A stretch of 64,000 bases of DNA from Pelodera strongyloides (taxonomy: Eukaryota > Nematoda > Chromadorea > Rhabditida > Rhabditidae): assembly GCA_036852015.1 (NCBI GenBank), contig JAANDG010000037.1, positions 62,001 to 126,000 on the forward strand. The letters are read 5' to 3'. This document shows, piece after piece, positions 34,201 through 46,900 of this stretch (positions are counted from its first letter, which is position 1; every line of letters begins with the position of its first letter). The notes under the pieces were generated by a model. It had not been told where the DNA came from, did not search any database, and was given only the letters and a program-made list of their open reading frames with translations. The position numbers and the translations under genes are program-made.

Positions 34201-37200
34201 GTATCTTATTTAAATCAATAATGAATGACAACCGTCCGAAATTAAAAAAAGTGTTCATCATTTAAATATCCTCATTTTCCTTCAAATTATCAGATTTGTT
34301 GTTTTGCAGATCCAAGTCGGTTTGGAACAGCTGATGAATGATTCGGATGAATTCGAAAGCTGGGCTGGAGCTATCAAGGTCAGTCTTTTGTTATCATTTC
34401 AGAATTTATTTATTTTGTCGGTACTAGATTTTCACCCTGATTCACCGGAAATCTTTTGATGAAGAATCAATAAGCAAGTAAAAATCGAGTAGCTGCTATT
34501 TGGCATGCATGTGTATCTGTTTTGTTTTGTGTATAATTATAATGTTTAGGAGCGAATGCAAGACCCGAAGATGACTAAGGATGGACGTTTGACTGCCGTT
34601 CAGATCATTGCAGAGATGGTGGATATTATACCTTTTTCGGAAATAATTGCGTTATTTTTTGTCTGTCAAGCCTCAACGTGTTTCACTAGGTGTGGCTGTC
34701 AATAACACTGGATTTGAAAGCGTTGAACTATCAATGTTTACTTTCCTTTTGTTAGTAGGATAATTAGTGATTACCTGATTGCATGGGGAATTAATATAAT
34801 TTATTTGAAATAAGCGTCGTTTTCAGGCTGTGGCCGGATCATCGGATACTGTTTCGACTGGAAATCCGCAGCACGCTTTCGCCCGGCTTGTAGCGTATTT
34901 GTGCTCCGAGGTGGGTAGTTTTGCATTGGTTATTAATATTATTATTCCTTCACTCATTTATAATCTATCTGGACTGGTGTTTTGTTGTTGGATTGTCAGT
35001 TGAAGCATTATGACATGCGTGGTAAATCTCCCCGATAACTGCATTTACATTTTCGTGTACTGTGTGCTCATTTTAGTGCATGTTGTGGTATATTGATATG
35101 CATTTGCATAGAATACTTGGGAATGTGATTGTTCGAAATACATTTTGCAAACCGCATGCTATTCTACTTTAATAATTCAGTTTAATTGATAACGTTTGTT
35201 TCGGTTCAGATGCCGTCCCTTCTCATTGAGGCCCTTCTACCCGCCCTTCAGCCTCTGCACGTCAGCAGGAACACAATGGATGCGGAACCGAGGAACAATC
35301 TCCTCCTCTTTGTGGCCGAGGTTTATGACAAAGTCGAATATGTAAGTGGACAATTTATTTGCGTATTGCGTTCAGTAGAGCTGTAATGGATCCTGACTCC
35401 TGATATGTATACCACGCAAGTTGACGTGGTAGATTTTACACTTTCACTTGCTCATTTTTGTGCGCTCGTTGTACAAGAGGAGGCATAATAGGAAGTGTGC
35501 GTTTGATATCCCACTATTGTCTATGTGATGCATTGTGTGTTAGTTGTCCAAATTATTTATTGTTCAAATTAATACCCTGCATAGTTGTTATTTGGTTTCA
35601 GCCTAAGGGCAAGCGAATCCCCCCGATTGGCACTTCTGTACGCGAGCAGATTGAGGATATTATCAAGGTGAATGGCCAGATTAACGACACGACCATGAAG
35701 AACGTGATTCAGGTTCTTAAGGTGAGCGAATCTGAATTAGTACACTTGTTTTTCAATCCGGCGAGTGTGTGGAATTATTCGTATTTTTATTTCCTGTTAC
35801 TTAAATTTAATCACGCTGAGATGTGTAATTTGCTTATCGGTTGGTAATATAAACTTTCATGAGAACATGCAAGGAGTAGCCAGAGGCGAAAGTAATATGT
35901 ATATTGATATTATTTGGTTTGCAATGTACTGTACGTGAATACTTTGTACTACCTATACTATACTGAACACATACTCATGGGCTAGTACTAGACAACACGG
36001 ATAAATAATTATACGATTGTTTTAGTGCATTGTTGTCGTTTTATTTGTGTTACTCTTTCGAATGAATCCTAAATTCTTCTTGTTTAGTTGACCGGTCGCC
36101 ACTTGGACGCGATGGACAATGAGAGGCCGAATGTGGACAAACTGCTCACACTTCTCTCCGCCTATGCAAAGGGCCATCCTCAACTGAGCGAGTAAGTTAC
36201 AACTATATTGTTTCTTTGTTCATCGTTTCGTTTCCACGATAATATGTACACTACATCATTTTCGGACAGTCACACACATTTCCAAGATAGCGATAGCGCT
36301 CGGCAAAAGATTCCGAGAAAATATTTCCATTGTGAAACATATTCCTTTTCTCAATCGTTTGGGTTCCTTACTCTAGAACTATTGTATGTTTTAGGTCGAT
36401 CAAAACACAGATTCATGCTTTGATTGAACTGCGCGAAAAGAACTGGGGATGTGGAGCGGAGAAGGTATGTTTTTATTAATTATTAATTAGTACATTCCTT
36501 GTGTTCTGAGATATGGCAAAAGATCTTGCTCAGCGTAAAATTTGAAATCCATACCATATCAATGCTCAATCGTCGAAATTGTCCACGTTTAACTGTTTTG
36601 TTTTGCGCTCAATGCACATTATATGAAAATCCTCCTATTATTATTATTATACATACAAAAGAACAAGGTTTGTCTGAATGCACGTATCCATTATTTTAGA
36701 CGTTTGTCGAGTTTAGACGTAACTTTTCATATTTGAATTGATAAATATTTGTTTGTTGTTCAGTTGCCTTCAACGTCAATCGGATGTCCAGTCTTTTCTG
36801 TGGATGGCAAGGCGGTCGCACTTTCTGAAGAGGAGAGATTGTTCCTTGGTGGGTGAATTCACCTTGCACATTACATTATGTTGTGCTCGTTTATTTATTA
36901 GAAAAACTATGGATACGTATGTATTTTCTTTATTGATCGACATTGTTCTCGTTGTATTTAGTAGAGGGATAGGCATTATTGGTTGTTTTTGTCCGCGAAA
37001 GACTTGCAGTGCTTCTTTTTTAATGCATTGCCTTTTTCTTGTTTATTATTAGAACAAGCATGCAATGAATGAGCTTTGATTTGTGTTGTATTTTTATTCA
37101 TCTCTTTAATAAACGTCTTTTTAGAAGAGAATTTCGGTGAATTGGAGGGTGATGTGAATGCGGATGAAGCAGAAATGATGAAAGAATACGAGACCTATTT

Positions 37201-37521
37201 GAAACAGGAAGAAGCCAACCAACAGGTAAAACTTGGTTTGACATGTATGATCTAAAAGGGATGATTACATTTGAACTGAATTTTGGATTCGGGAAACTAC
37301 TTATTAATAGTCGCTTATTATGCTGATTATGCAACGTAACTAAATAGTACACGAAAATTTTCACTGCACTAATTTCTGGCCACTTCTTTGCACACGGGCG
37401 GTACGGACAAAAAAATGAAACGCACCTTGAGACGTTCTCTTGAATTTGTTTCGATTTTCAGACGAGCGCCGTTGAGGACTTGCAAAAGTTAAACATTTCC
37501 GAAGAGGAGAAGAAATCATAG
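28275..37521 (+). CDS. PAIP1: PAIP1 homologue: poly(A)-binding-protein-interacting MIF4G protein, 542 aa
   Basis: Seventeen exons: 28275-28356, 28781-29032, 29436-29512, 29855-29932, 31906-31989, 33623-33702, 33931-34012, 34310-34378, 34550-34618, 34827-34910, 35210-35341, 35602-35721, 36088-36191, 36395-36464, 36764-36848, 37125-37225, 37462-37521; 1629 nt, in frame. PAIP1 bridges poly(A)-binding protein and eIF4A/eIF3 to stimulate translation. Residues about 50-155 are Gln-rich. LNVNAASFVP (residues 138-147) fits the PAM2 motif that binds the MLLE domain of PABP. Residues about 220-460 form a helical MIF4G-like region, with LKLTGRHLDA and LIELREKNWG matching human PAIP1. FSVDGKAVALSEEE and the acidic tail MMKEYETYLKQEE follow the PAIP1 C-terminal layout. 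Introns 4 and 5 are unusually long (about 2.0 and 1.6 kb). The ATG directly follows TTTTTAG. AATAAA lies near 37940. Confidence 0.88.
29933..31905 (+). other. Long PAIP1 intron 4
   Basis: About 2 kb between the PAM2 exon and the next supported exon. It includes a long pyrimidine-rich run (30590-30700, CTCCCTCTGCCACC type). I see no conserved exon, though alternative exons cannot be excluded. Confidence 0.5.
31990..33622 (+). other. Long PAIP1 intron 5
   Basis: About 1.6 kb, with a CT-rich stretch at 32300-32420 (CTCTCGACGTTTCCTC, CTCTCTGCTCTCTCTATG). No exon is recognised. Confidence 0.5.
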
Positions 37522-38807
37522 TAGACTGGATTGTATTATGTATTGACGCATGTTCTGCCCGATACATTGATTGTGAAACCCTATTCAACTTAGCGCTTCC
37601 TTTGTCTGTGATTCACCCTTTTGTTGCTTTGGACCTCTTATTTTTTTAATTTTATTTCTCCGCTTGTTTAATTTAGCCCTACGTGTTTTGTCGCTACCTG
37701 CGTTTGATAATTATAAGATTTTTTGTCGATGCTGTGGAATGTGATCTTTTCTTTGATAAGTCTAGTAGAGATTACTGTATTTTGTTTTGCCCGAGCAATT
37801 GGGTATCAACAATTATACGACGATGACGTGTACCTATCTGATCTGTAATTACAAGCACGATGCTTGTTGTATGATGCGAATTGGATTTGCTGAAATGTTT
37901 TTTTTTGTGTAAACTGAAGTCCCTTTCCCGCATCATGCAATAAATAAGCAGTGCAAATACGATAAGCTCCTTCTTTACTCCTGCATCATTTTGTTGTACA
38001 CCCTCATATGGTTTAGTTTGGTCCTATATCCTGTAAGTGAAGTTATTCATTCCTTACTATTACCGGGGTTTGAATCTCCTTCTGTTTTACACTTCAGCAT
38101 AGTGTAATAAACGTTTTTTATTGTGATTTGTACTTCATGGACAGTATGGGTAGCAGTGTTCTAGGACGGTCTTTCACCTTCGGACGGGCTCTAAACAACG
38201 CGGCGTTTTCGAATATGAAAAGTAACTGAATGTCCATAGCTCCTTGCCATATCATTGAGAAATTTGAGGTATTGTAGGAGAAATCACCGCGCTACAATTT
38301 TTCTTGTGTTACAAATAACTGGTTAAACCTTGTGTATGCAAATAAAAACGGTTTATTAGAAGCATAGATGCCGCACCCATGGTATGAAATCAACAAATAA
38401 CAATCACAACAAGAAACAAATAACAAAACAACTAGATGAATAATTGGAAATTTGAATCATTCTAATAACAAGGTAACAAACACTGATAACGCGCAACATA
38501 AAATTACCTAAACGGTGCAACTAACTTCTTTTCATATTAGTATACGAAAGAACAGGCTATTGTAATAATGAATGCTGAACTAATCTACAACTTTCTCCAG
38601 CAGAAATGTACCCGGGCATTAAAAACGGTTTCAGGTTAGCATACTGCCAACTTCTTAGTACAGAACTATGCTTGAATGGGCACGTTAGTGGGTTCCAAAG
38701 AAAAACGGAAATTCACAAAGTAAATTGCGAATAATAAATTACCCAAAGTTTGGATGCTGATAACACAAAAGTAATATAAGGCAACTGACACCAACACTAG
38801 GGTTTGT
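37522..38807. other. Convergent intergenic stretch between PAIP1 and RRP12
   Basis: PAIP1 3' UTR to about 37960 (AATAAA near 37940), then spacer and presumably the RRP12 3' UTR. No coding exon, RNA gene or clear repeat is seen. Confidence 0.5.
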
Positions 38808-41800
38808 TTACATGGTAGATCCTCCGACGGTAGAATTCTTCGACGACATACCAGCCTTTCCACGCTTGCGACCGACAAGGTTCTTGAGGGTCTGCAAGTC
38901 ACAGATTAGCGATGAAGAAGTAATATAAGGCATAACGCCACACAATAGGCATTTTTCTACGACATTTCTACATTCACAACAACTCGGATGAAACTCACCT
39001 TCTTATCTCTCTTCTTGTCTCGTAGAGGCACATAAACGAATGGATCCACCCTTTGTCCCTTCTTTTTAGTATCACCTTTGCCATCGAACTTGCGTACAGC
39101 CTAAGAATACGCACTATTATATTTCAGTAAAAAAAAACAATTAGGTGTCAGTAAAAAATGGCGTCCTTTCTTTGGAGAACATGCTGGTTCCACCCGATTT
39201 GCACAAACACCCACGTGCAAATCCGTATAGAAACAACAGAATGTCCCCTCAAAATTGTAATGTCCCTTAGCAACTCTGATACAAAAACCGTTTCTTACCT
39301 TAGCAATGGGTCGTCCCTTTTTACCACCAACTTGACACTTCCTCTCAGATCCAGGACGGGACACAGTCGACTGAAACAAGAAATCGGGTATATTTATTAT
39401 TTAGACATACAGTATATATGCGTCAAATAGAATGATAGGCAGTGTATTTATTAAACAATAGTGAATAAGCATCTACTACCCGAGCACGTGAAATTTCTCG
39501 GTAAACTCACATTTAGTTAACAATAAGCTCCCTTCTCTTTCCTTACCAAACATTGTGTTTTACGCACATCTCTACATAGATGAATCAGTAATAAATTCAC
39601 CAAAGTGACGTTTTTAAACCTCTCACCTTTGTATCTCTGTGGATACCTCGTCCTCCCGGCTTGTAGCGAGATGTTCCAGTAACCGCTGTCTAAAACACGA
39701 GGATCGTACAAATATACATCGATGCAACACGCAGCAGTGTTTCCAGTTAAGCTCACTCATAATATCATCACTCACAATATCTATACGGACAGTCAATGGA
39801 AGCACACCACAAACTTCTTAGGCTTAATATTACGATCAAGGCATACGCTTCTTATATAATTACGGTATTTTGACAAAACCCTCACCTTGCCCTCGTCTTC
39901 ATCACTCTCGTAGTCATCGTCCGAGTCCTCCCCTTCTTCTTGCTTCTTTCTTCTTCTCTTTCCACCACGTCCAATCACGTCATCATCAGAAGCGTCGCCC
40001 TCACCCACGGCACCGCGCTTTCTAAAATCACATACTCATGATAAAGAGGTAAGAGACGTAGTTTTGAAACACACAAAAATACATACAAAAAACCGAGAAT
40101 TCAGTTTTGTTTCAATCCCATGTGCCGCACCCCCTTAACATGAAAAATGCACGGCACATAACAATACTTCTCTTCTCGTCAATCAATAATAAAATGTGTA
40201 TACTATCTTCGCTCTTGCCCTTACCTTCTCTGTGGCTTCTCATCATCATCGCTGTCCAAATCGATCAATAGTTTTCCGTCCTTCGTCATTTGGAATCCTC
40301 TGTTCGCGTTGGCCTTCTTCTTCTCCAACTTGGCTTGTCGATGAGCAAGAAGTTTCGGATCCGTCGCTGTCACCTGAAGATAAAACGTCATTCACTCTTT
40401 TCTAATATATTTACAAGTTTATATCACATTAAATTTGAAATAACAAGTTACAATACACAGTCGCAGTCGTCGGTGCTGGGTACTAAACGAATGCCAACTA
40501 CTACAAACAACATAGCGGTGAAAATAAGAAAGATTTAGAGTTGAAGAGTTGAAAGCGCAGAAATGTCACGAAAGATGCTAATTACAAATTAAAGTACCAA
40601 AAAGCACTAAAATTCAAAATTGTCCACCTTGTGCATCATCTGCTTGTTATCCAACAGATCCACCACATCCTCTCCATCTTCCTTCAGCCAAAGACTTCCG
40701 GCGCGGGATTTGCGTTCTGTCATCTCCTCCTAAATGACAATAAAAAATTCATCACAATATTTCATATTTCATAAAACACAATCTATATGAATTGAAGGTG
40801 TCGAAGCAACCAAGGAAGCCCAAAAGTTCGAGAACATGGCTAGTAACCAAGTCAGTACGATGTAAGACGGGATGACAAATACAGCATACAAACCTGGTCA
40901 TCCTCGTCTTCATCGTCTGTGTCCTCCAGAAGTCGGAGAATGGTGTCTGCACCGGCAGTGCGAGCAGAAGTGACAGCAGATGAGACGACGGTCGAAGCAC
41001 CTGCAAATATTATTTTGTTTTGGAAATGACATTCAGATAGGTAATACTTACAGCCATACAAATACTCCACTACACTGCCAAGAGTTTGATTGTGGATTCC
41101 ATGCACTCACTGATGTGGCAGCTGTAACTATCGTCTCGAAGGCATTGTCTTAAAATATGCTCCAAACCCACGCCGCCAATGTCTAGTTTACAAGTTTACA
41201 AAACTTCCGCATGCTGGCCCATTTGTAATGTAAAAAATTGTTGTAAATGTAAAGCATAAAAGTCTAATCGCTCGAAAAAATTCCATAATCGAACAACGCC
41301 AACCAACCATCATCACTGCCATCTTCCTCCTTTCTTCCCTTTTCTTTGCGCGCACGACGACGATTAATCTGGAAACAGCTACTTTATTTAACATTTAACA
41401 ACAACACTGCATAACCCTCTCAGAAAAAGCAAAGTGCATATAAGTCAACCTCATACACTTCACGAATAGCTGACCTTGTCAATGTTTCTCATCTGCTTGA
41501 TCCACGTCGGATCTTGTGTGCTCCTTTCCAATACTCCGCATCCGAAACGCTCGACCATCGCACGCAGCAGAATGTGGTTACCCTTGCGAATCTGAAATAA
41601 AGATACGAATACATCAATTCTTACATATGTATTATCAGAAACTTTATCAATTCAAGAAAGCATTTAAGAAGACTAAGCTGTATAAACCAACAGTTGGTCA
41701 AATACTCACCTTGAGAATGTTGTCAGACGATTGACCCTTGAAAACGGCAGTCACTATTTGGTCCCTGTATTGGGACATTGCAAACTCGGGCAACTTTTGA

Positions 41801-43873
41801 ACGAGGACACGGATCAGACGGAGTACGAGAAGGCGGATCTACAAAGTAAGATGTAGGTAGAATAAAACCAAGCAGTCACATTAAACATCAAAGAAAACAA
41901 GTCCTTGCCAATCTACTTAATAATCATTGTTTCAAACCGAACACAAAAAGAACATACCGCCGTACGCGACTCTCCAATCATTGAACACGTTGTCGAGACG
42001 AGACGGCTCACTTGCGCAGCGCCCAAGTTCTACAAAAGATTATGTTCACAAAAATAAAGCAGATATTACAAAGGAAAATTAGGATAATGCAATAGGGCAA
42101 TAATTTATGCATAAAAAATACCTTGATTTGTTTCTGGACGACAATGTTGAGTGCCACAAGAGCTGCGCGTGCCAACTGGTCGGGCACCGATGATGGATCG
42201 TCCGGGTTGAGAAGGCTGTAGATCAATTCCAACACACATTGCAGCACTTCCATCGGGGCCTTTCTGGAAAAAAATTCGAATGAGAAACAGCGCAGAGACC
42301 TAGCGTAGAAGGTGAGCGTGAGTCTACGGAGGAACAAATGCAAGTTAGAACCTCGAGCAAATTACTCCAACCATAGTCCGAAATAGGAAACAAAAACTTA
42401 CTGCACTTCTTGTCCATACTCCACCAACTTCTTCATCATCTCCTGTAGACATTTGGATGCACTCTCACGGCACAACACCGAATTCGCCTTGTCCAGTCCC
42501 AGAATCTAAACAACGCTTTTTTATTCAAGAACAAGAACATTGCATAAAAGCTATTAAAACTCAACGCCTCAGCAATATTTCATTACTCGACACAGGCTAT
42601 AAATCTTACCGTGTATATATCAAGAAAAAACCAAAGAATTGCGCGAACTGCACAAAATACATACCGTAGTATTGAGAGTTGCCGTACAGAAGTTGTACAT
42701 TTGTTCATAATTGTCGATAGAAAGAAGGACGGCGAGTTGCAGATTCTGATGGGCAACCAGGGCGGGGGCTGCAATAATCAAGCATTTACCGAGAAAGACG
42801 ACTCACAATAAAAGCACTGATTCACAATAAACACAGAATTGGCTTATTGGGTAAGACACCTTTGGAATACCGGGCACCACCATGGAATACCTGGGCAACC
42901 GCGGAATACCCTGGAATACCGTGGAATACCCTGGAATACCGTGGGCAACCGTGGAATACCGTGGAATACCCTGGGCAACCATGGAATACCGTGGACAAAC
43001 CATGGAATACCCTGGGCAACCGTGGAATACGTGGAATACCACGGGCAACCACGGAATACCATGGGCACCCGTGGAATCCCCTGGGGCCCTGGGCAGCCAT
43101 ATATGCTCATAGCTAAAACAAAAACTTTTCATCACTCGGCCTTTATTTCAGCGCTACTTTACTACCTTTTCTTCACTAGTTCGTTTATTATCAAGTAGTA
43201 TACTTATTAATTATCAGAAAAAATGAAATATTTATGAAACTATAAATAATAATAATTGTAACCGTTTTATACCCTATGCTCCAATTTTACACGTTCCAAT
43301 AAAATCGGCCATATTAGTTTGTTTATCATTTTCATACTCATAGAACATGAAGCTTCTGCCAGTCTTCGCCGTAGTCTAGCCAGCTCCGGGCGACTACAAT
43401 TTCGAGAAGTCTGGGCGCGCAGCACACTCTTACTATTTGTTTCTGTACACATTTTCACCTTTTTCGTCCAGTCGGAAATGCCGGCCGTCAGGCAAGAGGC
43501 CGGCGAAGACTGGGCGAGGTGTGCGACGAAATCTGGGCGAAAAATTCCCTTTTTTTTTGCTGCGCACCATCAAAGTTTCGCGTTGTATGTGATAGAGATT
43601 CAAATATCCAGCCACGTATCACCAATCACCACTCCATATCCTGTGGCATGTGGCCTGTGCAGCTAGGGTAAGAGACGCAGACGGTAGGGGGTATAGGGGT
43701 ACATCTCGGTCTTGGAGACCAGCCAAATGGCAATCTGGACCAATGCCAAATGGAGAGACACTATTATTAGCACATATTCACAGATCCGTGATCTAAAATA
43801 AAAAGCAAATACTTTAAATGCGTGGTCTAACAATATCAACATTCAATTTGCTCTTGTGTTTAGTGTGAAAATG

Positions 43874-43915
<42 letters not shown>

Positions 43916-46900
43916 CCCCATTTGGCATTGGTCCAGAGTGTGATTTGGCTCCTATCCAAGATGCACCCCAGTATCCCTACCCTCTGCGTCTCTCTTCGTA
44001 TACTTATCTGTACAGGCTATGGAGTGGTGATTGGTACAGGCTATGGGGTGGTGATATCTGAATTTCTATCATATACGACGTCAAACTTTCATGGTGCGTG
44101 GCGAAAAACGTTTTTCGCCCAGATTTTGTCGGACACCTCGACCAGTCTTCGCCGGATCTCGCCTGTTGCGCGGGTGGCGCTCCAACCGAAAGAAAGTGTG
44201 GAAAACTATGCAGAAGCAAATAAAAAGGGTGTGCGGCGCTTTCGCCCAACCTTCGCCCGGTTTTCGCGAAATTGTAGTCAGTGCCGAAGCTTCATGGTCT
44301 ATGATTTTGAAAATATGTTTCTAAACAAATGAATATGGTCGTTTTTATTGGAACGTTGGATAGAATTTGAGCATAGGGTATTCTCAGTGAAACAGTTTTC
44401 TGATCAAATAAAATACTACTCGATAAAAGGAGCACCTAGGTAGTAAAGAAAAATTGGCGCTGAAATAAAGATAAATGATGAAAGTTTTTTTTAGTTCCGA
44501 GCATATGTATATGGCTGCGCAGGGTATTCTACGGGAGGCCAGGGTATTCCATGGTTTCCCAGGGTATTCCACGGTTGCCCAGGGTATTCCAGGGTATTCC
44601 GCGGTTGCCCAGGGTATTCCACGGTTGCCCAGGGTATTCCACGGTATTCCACGGTTGCCCAGGGTATTCCACGGTTGCCCAGGGTATTCCACGGTATTCC
44701 AGGGTATTCCCAGGGTATTCCTGGGTATTCCACGGTTGCCCAGGGTATTCCACGGTTGCCCGGTATTCCAGGGTATTCCAAAAGGTGTCTTACCCAATAA
44801 GCCACAGAATTGATAGTCTCAAGTTTGGCACTTCGCCAGCACCAACCACCCACTTCCTAAACTTCAAAAAAAAAAAAAAACCATTAAAACCAACCAGCAA
44901 TATTGTGCACAGGCTTCACAAGAACTTCGTTAATCATGTTCTGATGTTTATCCAACAGAGCACGAATCTCAGATTCTCCGCTGAAAATGATCGAATAAAG
45001 CTTCAACAAAAAGAATAATAAACCAACGGCCAACCAGAAATACATACACCTAATTAACTACACAAGGGTAAAACATCTGCATTCGTAAATCTAAGTTTCC
45101 AACCGTCTTGCCCACAAGGCTCCCAGAATTCGGTATGCTTTCTTCTGAAGTCCATGCGACCGCATATCATCAAACATTGGAGTGATCAAGTCAACCATCT
45201 GCAACAGGCTATTTTTCATATTCTCATTTACCGATTTCTAGGAACTCTGCAGAACCTTTGAACATGGAGTAGCACGCTCTTCCATCAAGCGTGTAAGCAA
45301 ACAGGGAGCAAATGAGTTTCAGTAACAATATGGCAAATTACCTGGTCACATGTCTCTGCATCCGCCTTTGCAGACAACGCACAGAGAATGTCCATTAGAC
45401 GACGTCTTCTATTCAATTCCACAATTGCAGTTCCTGTTTCAGGAGCCTAAAGATACTAGAGCTTTATTTGGATTAATTTACATACCCAGAGTTCATGTTC
45501 ATACACGGAGAAAAAAAAAGTTCAAGTAAGGAAACGGAATGATAACATATGTGCACCTGAACTTTGCCCATGGCTCCAACTGAATATTTGGCTAGAAGTT
45601 CGACGGGTGCAATGAGACAGTAGAGATGAATCACATCCAGAATAGCACGACGGTCGTTATCATCCTGACTGCAATCGGAAACATTAAAGCGAAATACGGG
45701 CCGGTTTTGTAATGTATGTCAAATAACTTCTTTCCCATACATTATATGCAAATGAGCATTAATAGAATAAAAAATCGACCCCAATTAGCATAAATGCATA
45801 GGAATGCAGTCATTTGAAACGCGTTTCAAAAACCGGCCGTTGGTTCACTTTAAGACAGGACAGTTTATTGCGTGAACACACAAACGCATACATATAGTCC
45901 TTTAAACATCAATAAAACAATGTGATTAAACAAATAATAATAAGAAGAAGAAGAAGAATAACAAACTAACGTCTGATCATCTCCTCCAGAAGTAAACAGG
46001 TTGAAAAGGATGGGCATGAAGTTCTTTGCAAATCTAAATCGTAGAACATGCTATTATACAAAACACCAATACACGAACTTTATATATAAGTCTTATAAGC
46101 ATTGGCGATTATGAAAAACTTAGGACAACAAGGAAAAAGCACTGCAATTAACAAAAATGATAGCATACGAAATAGAGCATCGTTTAACAAAGTTGATCAA
46201 AACAAATCAAACCACACCTGCACATGACATCAACCCTTTCAGGGGAAGCATCCGGTTGCAGACAATATTTGAGTGCTGATCTCAAAGATCGAAGCAATGT
46301 CAGTGAAAGATCTTTTCGTTCTGTCAACGCAGCGCCCAGCACCTGAAATACAAAATAGGCATGACACAGTGCTTGCAGTGATGTCTTGAATAACGCACAA
46401 TCGTTTGTAATCAAAATTTCGATTCCGTAAGGCTTATCATCAATCCAAATATGGTAAAGGAAGGCTGGGGCTGGAAGTCGCCATATCTCATTCACATAAC
46501 ATAAACAATAAATGACTCTACCTGTGCCAAATGCGTGAATCCCTCTTCGAAATCCGAGGGGTGGGAAAGGAAGGAAGGCAGGAGATCCCAGATCTGTTGC
46601 TGGAGAACACGGTACAGACGAGCGACCATCGGATCCAGACCAGGAAGGCGTCTGACAATAACACGAACATTTGATGAGAAAAAACGTATAAACAGTTTTG
46701 ATCGTCGAAATCAACTAGAACGTCAAGAAGCAAAAAAAACCTCACCTGTGAATTCTGACGGCGAGTGGAAGGAAGTACTTCACAAATAGCATAACTGGTG
46801 CATTTCGGATGTTGACTCGGAAGATGGGCAGCAAGAATGATCTAAACAAGAAACATACTTAAACCATAAACGATAAACCGACTGACAAGATTTTGTGGTA

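Noticed and set aside
43316..43666. 115-codon frame inside the fold-back element as a possible transposase fragment
   Set aside because: It lies in the inverted inner arm, has no recognisable motif and its mirror copy is disrupted.
42822..45018. Open frames rich in GIPWNT / GYSTVF type repeats
   Set aside because: They are readings of the GGAATACC tandem arms of the fold-back element, open on both strands.
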